Positions 57,091 to 64,000 of a stretch of 64,000 bases of DNA are shown one piece after another. This DNA comes from Streptomyces blattellae (GTDB taxonomy: Bacteria > Actinomycetota > Actinomycetes > Streptomycetales > Streptomycetaceae), in assembly GCF_009709555.1 (NCBI RefSeq), contig NZ_WJBG01000121.1, forward strand, positions 1 through 64,000, read 5' to 3'. The translations under genes and the position numbers were made by a program. The notes under the pieces were generated by a model that worked only from the letters and a program-made list of their open reading frames with translations, ran no database searches and had not been told where the DNA came from. Numbering within the stretch: the stretch's first letter is position 1; every line of letters begins with the position of its first letter.

Positions 57091-57185
57091 CCCCGGTTCA
57101 CGACTACGCGCTCCACGGGATGCGAGCGCGTCCGCCCTGGCCGACGCTGGGGTGTCTCGACGGATTCTGCAGACGGGAGCATTCC

Positions 57186-58010
57186 ATGCCGTACGTCACC
57201 GCAAGCGACGGAGCGCAGATCTACTACAAGGACTGGGGCACGGGCCGGCCGGTCGTGCTCTGCCACGGCTGGCCGCTGAACTCGGACAGCTGGGAGGCCC
57301 AGCAGCTGTTCCTCGCCTCGAACGGCTTCCGCGCCATCGCCCACGACCGCCGTGGGCACGGCCGTTCCGACCAGACGTGGAACGGCAACGAGATGAACAC
57401 CTACGCCGACGACCTCGCCACCCTCATCGACACGCTCGACCTGCGCGACGCGACGCTCATCGGCTTCTCCACGGGCGGCGGCGAAGTCGCCCGCTACATC
57501 GGGCGGCACGGCACCGCCCGTATCGCGCAGCTCGTGCTGGTCTCCGCCGTGCCGCCCTTCATGCTCAAGACCGACGACAACCCCGGCGGCGTACCGGTCG
57601 AGGTGTTCGACGGAATCCGCGCCGGGTCGCTCGCCGACCGCTCGCAGCTGTACCGGGACCTGGCCGACGGGCCCTTCTTCGGCCACAACCGGCCGGGCGC
57701 CGACATCTCGCAGGGCATGCGCGACGCGTTCTGGCGCCAGAGCCTGCAGGCCGGGCACCGCAACGCCTACGAATGCATCGCGGCCTTCTCGGCCACCGAC
57801 TTCCGCGCCGACCTGGACGCCTTCGACGTACCCACGCTCGTCGTCCACGGCGACGACGACCAGGTCGTGCCCATCGACGTGGGCGGCAAGGCAGCGGCGG
57901 CCCGCATCAAGGACGTGACGCTGAAGGTCTACCCGAGCGCGCCGCACGGCATCACGGACACGCACAAGGAACAACTCTGCACGGACCTGCTGGAGTTCCT
58001 CAACGCCTGA
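57186..58010 (+). CDS. alpha/beta hydrolase, non-haem haloperoxidase-like
   Basis: Protein of 274 residues. The catalytic triad is visible: nucleophile Ser95 in [10 protein letters not shown], Asp in [14 protein letters not shown] and His in [10 protein letters not shown]. The N-terminal [20 protein letters not shown] with the oxyanion segment HGWPL and [20 protein letters not shown] fits the bacterial chloroperoxidase-type hydrolases, which form peracids from acetate and peroxide in vitro but are esterases or perhydrolases in vivo. ATG 57186. No signal peptide. It follows the LAL regulator in the same direction. Confidence 0.92.
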   Translation: MPYVTASDGAQIYYKDWGTGRPVVLCHGWPLNSDSWEAQQLFLASNGFRAIAHDRRGHGRSDQTWNGNEMNTYADDLATLIDTLDLRDATLIGFSTGGGEVARYIGRHGTARIAQLVLVSAVPPFMLKTDDNPGGVPVEVFDGIRAGSLADRSQLYRDLADGPFFGHNRPGADISQGMRDAFWRQSLQAGHRNAYECIAAFSATDFRADLDAFDVPTLVVHGDDDQVVPIDVGGKAAAARIKDVTLKVYPSAPHGITDTHKEQLCTDLLEFLNA

Positions 58011-58118
58011 CCGCGGCCGCGAAGGACCGCTTGCGCCACGTCCGCCCGTTCACACCCGTCCGCACGAACCCCCCGAAGAGACTCGCGACCCAAAATCGAA
58101 CAGGCGTAGCATTGTCGC

Positions 58119-58466
58119 GTGGCTACGCCCTATGACTTTCCGAGTGACCTCCGCGCCGGTCAGGAGGAGCTGCATCAGGTCCGGGCCGAGCTGTCGGCCC
58201 TGCTGAAGCGGCTGCCCTGGTCGGTCGCGCCCCTGGACGGCTTCAGTGACACGGGCGGCTGGCGCAAGGTGGAGCGCCCCGCCTCCCCCGGCTGGACGGC
58301 CGACGAACAGGCCGAGGTGGAGAAGCTGCGCCAGCGCGAGCACGAACTCGCCGTGTTCGTCAGCTGTCACCGCTTCTGGGCGGAGATCGTCGTGGCGCAG
58401 CGCGTGGACGCCCGCATGAAGCTGAAGCGCGCGCATGAGACCCCGGGGGAGACCGAGACACCCTGA
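58119..58466 (+). CDS. actinobacterial hypothetical protein
   Basis: Protein of 115 residues, charged, helical, with MATPYDFPSDLRAGQEELHQ, ELSALLKRLPWSVAPLDGFS, WTADEQAEVEKLRQREHELA and HRFWAEIVVAQRVDARMKLK. No domain recognised; similar short proteins occur in Streptomyces genomes. GTG 58119 gives an N-terminus with helix-cap pattern. A GC-rich hairpin region lies just downstream (58485-58540), convergent with the lectin gene. Confidence 0.72.
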   Translation: MATPYDFPSDLRAGQEELHQVRAELSALLKRLPWSVAPLDGFSDTGGWRKVERPASPGWTADEQAEVEKLRQREHELAVFVSCHRFWAEIVVAQRVDARMKLKRAHETPGETETP

Positions 58467-58565
58467 GCGGGTACGTACGCGCCCTGGGACAAAAGCCCGG
58501 GCCTGGCCCGGACCTGGCCCCGGGCCTTCGTGCCGTCCTTTGGCCCTCCGCAGGAGATGCCCCGC

Positions 58566-59450
58566 TCAGGTGCTCCACACGACGGATTCGCCGTTGGCTA
58601 TGACGACCTTGCCGTCCTGGCGCAGGATCAGCTGCGCGCCGGGGTTGCCGTTGGTCTGCGAGGCCCATACGGGGTTGTCCTCGCCGTTGTAGACCACCAG
58701 GTTGCCGTCCGTCTGGAACCGTGCCGTATGGCCCTCTCCGAAGGTCGTGGACGCCCAGGTCGCCTTGCCGTTCTCGTTGTAGACCACGAGGTTGCCGTCC
58801 GACTGCATGGTCATCGTGATCCGGTTCGTCCGCCAGGACTCGCCCGTGGAGAGCACGTTGGTGGCCGAGATCACCGTCTGCGTCCACTCAGGTGTCCTGG
58901 GCTCCTCCTCGTCCTGCCCGTCCTCCTCGTCCTGCTTCTTCTCCGTGTCCGGCGCACGGCTGGCGGCGGGGGCAGGCGCCCTGCTCGTCGCGGGGCTCTC
59001 GGCCTTCGGCTCCGGCGGCGCGACGGGCGTCGGGGAGGAGCTCGGCTTGGCGGACTTCTTCGACGCGCTGGGGCTCGGGGAGGCAGAGGGCGACTCGGGC
59101 TTCTCCTCGGCGGGCACCACGGTCCGTGCCGCCTCCTGCCGTTCGTCGTCGTCGTTCCCCGCCACGAGCAGGGAAACGGCGACGAGCACGGCGACGACGG
59201 CGGCCACGGCGGCCGTCCAGCCGGTGGTGGCCCAGACACGGGAGCCGGGGGTCATACCGCGCGGGGCGCGGGCGGGCCTGCGGCGGAAGGTGTCCGCGAA
59301 CCCCTTCGGGGACCGGGGCTCCTCAGACGGCTGTGCCGACGTGGCGGGCTGCGATCGCGGTGGCTTCTCCGACTTCTCCGGCTTCTCCGACTCCTGCGGC
59401 TCGTGCGGCTTCTGCGGCTGTCGTGGTTGTGACGAGCTGGGCTCGGGCAT
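58566..59450 (-). CDS. membrane-anchored B-lectin (mannose-binding-like) protein
   Basis: Protein of 294 residues. A cytoplasmic Pro/Glu/Lys-rich segment (1-70), a transmembrane helix (TTGWTAAVAAVVAVLVAVSL), a long Ser/Pro/Lys linker, then a C-terminal bulb-type lectin: QSDGNLVVYNENGKATWAST, QTDGNLVVYNGEDNPVWASQ and LRQDGKVVIANGESVVWST, the three QxDxNxVxY sugar sites (the third altered to DGKVVIA). It would sit in the membrane with its lectin outside, binding glycans. It lies in the same direction as and 23 bp after the beta-helix/AAA gene, so probably one operon. Confidence 0.88.
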   Translation of the reverse strand: MPEPSSSQPRQPQKPHEPQESEKPEKSEKPPRSQPATSAQPSEEPRSPKGFADTFRRRPARAPRGMTPGSRVWATTGWTAAVAAVVAVLVAVSLLVAGNDDDERQEAARTVVPAEEKPESPSASPSPSASKKSAKPSSSPTPVAPPEPKAESPATSRAPAPAASRAPDTEKKQDEEDGQDEEEPRTPEWTQTVISATNVLSTGESWRTNRITMTMQSDGNLVVYNENGKATWASTTFGEGHTARFQTDGNLVVYNGEDNPVWASQTNGNPGAQLILRQDGKVVIANGESVVWST

Positions 59451-59473
59451 TGCTTCCGACTCCGAAGGGTGTG

Positions 59474-62101
59474 TTACGGCAGGTCCTGTTCGTCCAGTTG
59501 CATCAGCTGGGCGGGGTCGGGCGCGGCGAGTTCGGCGACCCTCATGGCCTGACGTTCCGTCATGTGCTGGAAGAGCTGTCGGGCCGTCCGGCCGTTGCCG
59601 AACTGGGCATTGCGCGGGATGAGTTCGACGTACTCGGCGAGTGCCTTGCGGGCGGTGGCGGTGAGTTCGTAGCGGTGCCGCTGGGCGTGGTGCTCGACGA
59701 TGCTGACGAGTTCGGCCGAGGTGTAGTCGGCGAAGGTCAGACTGCGGGTGAAGCGGGAGGACAGGCCCGGGTTCGAGGCGACGAAGCGGTCCATGTCGTC
59801 GGGGTATCCGGCGGCGATGACGACGACCTCGTCACGGTGGTCCTCCATGAGTTTGACGAGCGTGGCGATGGCCTCCGTACCGAAGTCGTTGGCGGCCCCC
59901 GCCGGGACGAGCGCGTACGCCTCGTCGATGAAGAGAACGCCGCCGCGGGCGCGGAGGAACGCCTCCGTGGTCTTGGGACCGGTGTGGCCGACGTACTCGC
60001 CGACGAGGGCACTGCGGTCGACCTCGACCAGGTGGCCGCGGGAGAGCAGGCCGAGCGCCTTGAGGAGGCGGCCGTAGAGGCGGGCCACGGTGGTCTTGCC
60101 GGTGCCGGGATTGCCGGCGAAGACGAGGTGGCGGCTGAGCGGCGGGGCGGGCAGCCCGGCCTGCTCGCGCAGCCGGACGGTCTGCATCAGCTTGACCATG
60201 CCGCCCACGTCCCGTTTGACGCCGTCGAGGCCGACCAGTTCGCCGAGTTCGGCGAGCAGGTCCTCCAGGGTCTCGGGCTCCGGCTCGGGCTCGCCCTGCT
60301 GCCACAGTTCCTCGCCGTCGGCGGCGGGGGCGGACTCCGCGGCGGGACCGCGCGGGCCCGGGACGCCCGGACCGGTGGGGGCGGTCGGACGGGACGGCGG
60401 GGGCGGGGGTGTGCCCGGCCGGTCCGTCAGCGCCGGGAGTACGGAGGTACGGACGCGGATCGCCGCGCAGTCCTCGAACACCGGCTCGGCCCCGTCGGCC
60501 AGCCCCACGTCCTGCCCGCAGTCGAAGACCCGGCAGCCCCGGAACCGCACCTCGGCGCCCTTGCCGACGTGCAGCGCGGGGAAGGCGGAACCCGACAGGT
60601 CACAGTGGTCGAAGGTGCCGTCGGCCGACTCGCCGACCAGGATGCCGTTCTTGCCGCTCCCCGCGACGCGCACCGCGCTGACCTCGGCCGAGGCGCCCCG
60701 CCCCAGCACCAGCCCGCTTCCGGCCGCGTCCGACACACCGCCGCCCGTCATCGCAAGCCGCCCGCCCGCGTCGACGGCCACCCCGGCGCCGCCGGCCGCG
60801 GCGATCCGGGTGCCCAGCAGCACGGCGGCGGAGTCGGCGCCGATCTCGACGCCGCTGCGCCGCTGGCCGACGGCCGAGCAGTCCCTCAGTTCGGAGGGCT
60901 CGACGGCCGTGGACCGCACCCGCACCCCGGTCTCGCCACCTGTCACCCGTACCGCGGTCATCGCCACCCGGGCCTCGTCCTCCACGTGCACACCGCAGGA
61001 CCGGAAGTCCTCCAGCGTGCTCTCCGTCATCTCGACGTGGGCGCCGCCCACCACGGCCAGCCCGTGGTCGCCGCCCCCGCGCACCCGGCTCCCGCTGATC
61101 ACGGCGACCGCCCGGTCCCCCAGATGCAGCGCCGTACCGCCCGCCCGGTCGACCAGCGAGTCCGCCAGCACCACCGTCGTACCGCCCACCGCCAGCACAC
61201 CGTGCCCGGCCGGCGCCGCCATGCGGCAGCCCCGGGCGGTGAGCCGCGCGCTGTCGCCGGCCTCCAGCCCGTTGCCGCCCGGCCCGGTGATCCGGCAGTC
61301 GGTGAGCTCCGCCCGCGCCTCGTGCGAGACCCGCACCCCGGACCGGACGGCCCCGTCGATCCGGCACTCGGTGAGCAGGGCCTCGGCGGTGTCCTGCACG
61401 AGCACGCCGTTGCGGCCCGCGCCCGTCCACACGCAGTCCTGGGCCAGCAGCCGCGCACCACCCCGCACCCGCAGCGCCGACCCGGACGTGCCCCGCACCC
61501 GCAGCCGCTCGGCCAGCAGCACGGCGGAACCGGACAGCACCGCGCCGATACCGTCCACCTCCTCGATCACCGTCTCCTCGGCCCGCGCGCGGGCGTCACC
61601 CGCCAGGTGCAGGGCGGTGTTCCGGGCGCCGCTGAGCGTCGTACGGCGCAGCAGGAGCACGCCTCCGCCGTTGACCGGGTCGGCCAGCTCGGCGGTGAGG
61701 TCGGCGTCGGGGCCGAGCGCCGCGTTGGCCGCCGCCGCCGAGGCAGCCGCCGAACCGAGCACCTCGACCCGGCCGCCGCTCAGCTCGCACTCCTCCAACG
61801 TCAGCCCGGCCGCGTCCTCGACCCGGACCAGCGCCTCCGCGGGGTCGGCGCCGTGCAGCACCAGACCCGTCAGCACACAGTCCGGGGCGGTGACGGTGAC
61901 GGCGGGCCCGGCGGGCGGACGGACGACCACACAGCCGGCGCCGTCCTCCGGTTCCAGGACCACCCGACGGGCCAGCCGCAGCGGTTCCGCGTACTCGCCG
62001 GGCTCCACGCTCACCAGCGCCCCGGCAGGGGCGGCGGCCAGCGCCGCGGCGATGGTCCGGTACGCCCCCCGGCCCTTGGCGGCCACACGTATCACCGTCA
62101 T
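59474..62101 (-). CDS. beta-helix / AAA+ ATPase fusion (CbxX/EccA-like)
   Basis: Protein of 875 residues. Residues 1-~575 are a right-handed parallel beta-helix: pectate-lyase-like repeats such as LTGLVLHGADPAEALVRVED, GARNTALHLAGDARARAEET and SGVEIGADSAAVLLGTRIAA. After a Pro-rich linker (PGTPPPPPSRPTAPTGP) and an acidic stretch comes an AAA+ domain of the CbxX/CfxQ/EccA type: LVGLDGVKRDVGGMVKLMQT, Walker A GNPGTGKTT (~662-670), VGHTGPKTTEAFLRARGGVL with Walker B FIDEAYAL (~721), and sensor NPGLSSRFTRSLTFADYTSA. EccA-type ATPases work in type VII secretion. The start ATG overlaps the upstream stop by one base (TGATG), giving strict coupling to the large repeat protein. Confidence 0.88.
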   Translation of the reverse strand: MTVIRVAAKGRGAYRTIAAALAAAPAGALVSVEPGEYAEPLRLARRVVLEPEDGAGCVVVRPPAGPAVTVTAPDCVLTGLVLHGADPAEALVRVEDAAGLTLEECELSGGRVEVLGSAAASAAAANAALGPDADLTAELADPVNGGGVLLLRRTTLSGARNTALHLAGDARARAEETVIEEVDGIGAVLSGSAVLLAERLRVRGTSGSALRVRGGARLLAQDCVWTGAGRNGVLVQDTAEALLTECRIDGAVRSGVRVSHEARAELTDCRITGPGGNGLEAGDSARLTARGCRMAAPAGHGVLAVGGTTVVLADSLVDRAGGTALHLGDRAVAVISGSRVRGGGDHGLAVVGGAHVEMTESTLEDFRSCGVHVEDEARVAMTAVRVTGGETGVRVRSTAVEPSELRDCSAVGQRRSGVEIGADSAAVLLGTRIAAAGGAGVAVDAGGRLAMTGGGVSDAAGSGLVLGRGASAEVSAVRVAGSGKNGILVGESADGTFDHCDLSGSAFPALHVGKGAEVRFRGCRVFDCGQDVGLADGAEPVFEDCAAIRVRTSVLPALTDRPGTPPPPPSRPTAPTGPGVPGPRGPAAESAPAADGEELWQQGEPEPEPETLEDLLAELGELVGLDGVKRDVGGMVKLMQTVRLREQAGLPAPPLSRHLVFAGNPGTGKTTVARLYGRLLKALGLLSRGHLVEVDRSALVGEYVGHTGPKTTEAFLRARGGVLFIDEAYALVPAGAANDFGTEAIATLVKLMEDHRDEVVVIAAGYPDDMDRFVASNPGLSSRFTRSLTFADYTSAELVSIVEHHAQRHRYELTATARKALAEYVELIPRNAQFGNGRTARQLFQHMTERQAMRVAELAAPDPAQLMQLDEQDLP

Positions 62102-64000
62102 CAGGAGGACCCTCCGTTCCGGCCCTCGGCCGAGCCGCCCGTGGACGTCCCGTGCGTGTCCGTGTAGTAGTCCGGGCCGGTCGACTGGGTGAGCGTGCTG
62201 CCGATCCACAGCTGGGCGAAGAGCTTGTCAATCAGCTTGCCGACGCCGCCGACGGCGAAGATGTCGAAGACGCCCTGGCGGTGGTACCAGCGCCCGCCGA
62301 GGTTCTGGGTGAGGATCGTCCTGCCGAGGCCTGTGGTGACCCCGCCGACAGCGCTGCCCGCCATGCCGATCAGGCCCGCCAGCAGCGCGTCCCCGCCGGA
62401 CAGGTGGACGGTGTTTCCGTCCTTGTCCTTCACGCCGAAGATCGCCGCCGAGGCCGCGCCGCCGATGAAGCCGGCCGTCATGCCGCTGACCATGCCGACG
62501 CCGAAGTCGTAGGTGCCGGAGCGCCAGCGGACCACCTTCTCGTTGCCGCCGTACTCGGCTCCCCAGCTGTCGTCGTTGGGACGGCGGTTGTAGGGCTGGC
62601 CCATGTCGATCTGGCTGAACCCGGTCTTCCACGGGCCGCCCCGGAAGGTGGCGAGGTGCCCGGCGGAGAAGGTGCCCTTGACGCCCGCGCTGACGGTCGC
62701 GCCGAACGCGGCCTTGGCCACCTCCAGACCGCCGAACGGGGTGTCGGTGGCGGCCGCGACGATGCCGTAGACCAGCAGGTTGACGGAGAAGTCGAGGATC
62801 CACTCCTGGACCATCTCGATGGCGATCTGCCGCGCGGCCCGGCTGATGAACGGGGTGTACGTGGACACCCCGTTCGTGGTGGCGCCCCACTCCCAGTTGT
62901 TGGCGTCCCGCCACATCCGGTTGAAGCCGCGGTAGTCGTTCAGCACACCGGTGAAGTTGGTCTCCCGGCCGATGAGGGAGGTCCGGCCGAAAGTGTCGGT
63001 GTGCCAGACGAACCCGGTCATGGTCCGCTCGTCGATCATCGTCACGCCGTCGGTGCCGTACCGGCGCCACTGCTTGTGCCAGTCCTCGCTCTCCAGGTAG
63101 GTGCCGTCGTCGAGTTCGACCTTGCGGCCGATCTCGATGCCGTTCTCGTACTCCTTCCACACGTGCGGGTCGGTGTTGCCGAGGCCGGCCGGGTCGGGGG
63201 TGTACTCGCGCACGCGGTGGGGAGCGTCCGTGAACCAGGACGTACCGGCCGGTTTGGCCGGGATCTCCTGGACGACCCGGTTGCCCAGGCTGGGCACCTG
63301 GTCCTGCCAGGTGGCGCCGGGGCGCCAGTCGGGGATCTGGTGACCGCTCCCGTCGAACCACTGGCGGATCCGGTCGCCCTGTCCGGTGCCGAAGTTCTTG
63401 ACCGTGCCGTCGGCGTCGGTCTTGTTCCAGTGCCAGGTCCTGCCGCCCGTGTTCGGGTCGGGCACGGACCAGGAGTCGATGGTCTTGCCGTCGGCGAGGA
63501 GCCGGTGGTCGCGTACCAGCCGGCCGCCCGCGTCGAAGTCCTGGAAGGTCTCCCGGTCCCAGCCCCAGGGCGTGACATCGCCCCGGTTGTGGTTCAGCTT
63601 GCGGATGCCGCTGTTGCCCAGGCTGTCGGTCCAGCGCACGCCGCCGTCGAGCATGCCGGTGGAGGTGACCTGGATCTGGTTGCCGGTTCCCGCCGGGTCC
63701 GGCCAGGTGTCCTGGCGGCCGACGACCAGGCCGTGGTGGTCGTAGCGGGTCCAGTCGCCGCTGCCCAGGTGGCCGGTACCGGCGGCGGCGCCGGGGGCCG
63801 GCCGGTACTCGACGACCGTGCCGTCGTCCAGGCCGACCCGCACGACGTTCCACTGCTTGCCCGCGCTGGGCGTGTACCAGTCGCCGTCGTTGAGGTTGGA
63901 CGTGACCCGGTCCTGCCAGCGGATCTGGTTGTTCTGGATCCCGGGTACGGGCGTGAAGTCGCCCTGCTGGTACGTACGGTGGCCCTGCGGTTTGCCGTCA
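62101..64000 (-). CDS. large WD/YD-like repeat protein, 5' part outside window
   Basis: At least 632 residues; the frame is open to the window edge, and its first residues here are DGKPQGHRTYQQGDFTPVPG, so the start lies beyond 64000. The visible part is a series of Trp/Asp/Gly-rich repeats (WTRYDHHGLVVGRQDTWPDP, WGWDRETFQDFDAGGRLVRD, WHWNKTDADGTVKNFGTGQG, WEWGATTNGVSTYTPF) resembling RHS/YD or WD wheel repeats of polymorphic toxins. Near the end are membrane-compatible Gly/Ala segments (ILDFSVNLLVYGIVAAATDT, GMVSGMTAGFIGGAASAAIF, LLAGLIGMAGSAVGGVTTGL) and a Ser/Gly tail. I recognise no toxin domain. It is translationally coupled to the AAA+ protein. Confidence 0.75.
   Translation of the reverse strand, partial: DGKPQGHRTYQQGDFTPVPGIQNNQIRWQDRVTSNLNDGDWYTPSAGKQWNVVRVGLDDGTVVEYRPAPGAAAGTGHLGSGDWTRYDHHGLVVGRQDTWPDPAGTGNQIQVTSTGMLDGGVRWTDSLGNSGIRKLNHNRGDVTPWGWDRETFQDFDAGGRLVRDHRLLADGKTIDSWSVPDPNTGGRTWHWNKTDADGTVKNFGTGQGDRIRQWFDGSGHQIPDWRPGATWQDQVPSLGNRVVQEIPAKPAGTSWFTDAPHRVREYTPDPAGLGNTDPHVWKEYENGIEIGRKVELDDGTYLESEDWHKQWRRYGTDGVTMIDERTMTGFVWHTDTFGRTSLIGRETNFTGVLNDYRGFNRMWRDANNWEWGATTNGVSTYTPFISRAARQIAIEMVQEWILDFSVNLLVYGIVAAATDTPFGGLEVAKAAFGATVSAGVKGTFSAGHLATFRGGPWKTGFSQIDMGQPYNRRPNDDSWGAEYGGNEKVVRWRSGTYDFGVGMVSGMTAGFIGGAASAAIFGVKDKDGNTVHLSGGDALLAGLIGMAGSAVGGVTTGLGRTILTQNLGGRWYHRQGVFDIFAVGGVGKLIDKLFAQLWIGSTLTQSTGPDYYTDTHGTSTGGSAEGRNGGSS

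Noticed and set aside
58892..62167. 1091-codon plus-strand frame across the beta-helix/AAA+ gene
   Set aside because: Antisense shadow; the minus frame carries intact Walker motifs.

Overview
The window is chromosomal DNA from a Streptomyces or a very close actinobacterial relative. Base composition is extremely GC-rich, G/C is strongly preferred at third codon positions, GTG and TTG starts are common, and the gene repertoire is typical of the genus: a DUF397 protein next to a DUF5753 regulator remnant, an F420-type luciferase-like enzyme, LAL and KstR-like regulators, a PhoD-like phosphatase, several DHA2 exporters and small interspersed GC-rich repeats. Nothing marks it as a plasmid or prophage. 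Genes sit on both strands in short operons, many with 1-4 nt overlaps.

Layout. 1-1717 is a complete-looking IS1182-like element whose right end truncates a DUF5753 regulator gene; the DUF397 partner survives. 2.6-4.4 kb holds two strong hairpins, a decayed HAD-like gene and a zinc-ribbon protein. 4.5-8.2 kb is a divergent pair of MFS transporters around a repeat-filled gap, the rightward one carrying a soluble C-terminal domain. 8.4-12.6 kb has a methyltransferase, an N-acetylmuramoyl-L-alanine amidase, a membrane protein and an F420-type oxidoreductase. 12.7-16.0 kb is a leftward operon of glycosyltransferase, methyltransferase and alpha/alpha-barrel protein. 16.0-24.1 kb holds a KstR-like TetR regulator, a TPP riboswitch with no thiamine gene behind it, a very large HTH-NACHT ATPase, and an aldehyde dehydrogenase/ferredoxin operon divergent from an MBL-fold hydrolase. 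25.0-30.8 kb is a cobalamin-riboswitch operon: two membrane-anchored extracellular proteins, then the T, fused double-ATPase and S parts of an ECF transporter. 31.1-34.3 kb has a secreted lytic transglycosylase, a CYP125-like P450 and a steroid-type thiolase. 34.5-44.2 kb carries a GT/PAP2 fusion, methyltransferase, FHA protein, small conserved genes (one frameshifted), GNAT, a large MFS exporter and a HAD phosphatase. 44.4-54.1 kb has a GDT1 transporter, secreted HNH nuclease, PhoD-like phosphatase, a 500 bp minisatellite, a FAD/NAD(P) protein, DoxX, Cu/Zn-SOD-like, DedA, DUF2277 and ketopantoate-reductase-like genes. 54.3-58.0 kb is a LAL regulator followed by an alpha/beta hydrolase. 58.5-64 kb is a leftward cluster of B-lectin protein, beta-helix/AAA+ fusion and a very large WD-rich repeat protein that runs off the window.

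Working together. (1) Operator-like sequences suggest a lipid or steroid catabolic regulon: a perfect KstR-type 14-mer in front of the TetR gene, related inverted repeats before the aldehyde dehydrogenase/MBL pair and the P450/thiolase pair, and a second palindrome shared by the F420 enzyme and the P450. (2) The cobalamin operon looks like a complete B12 capture-and-import system. (3) Two repeat families, a ~40 bp palindromic element (three copies) and a ~70 bp element (four copies), have entered coding sequence: one encodes the apparent N-terminus of a ferredoxin, the other the linker between two fused ABC ATPases. The best candidates for something undescribed are the HTH-NACHT protein, the orphan TPP riboswitch and the beta-helix/AAA+ plus giant repeat protein pair.
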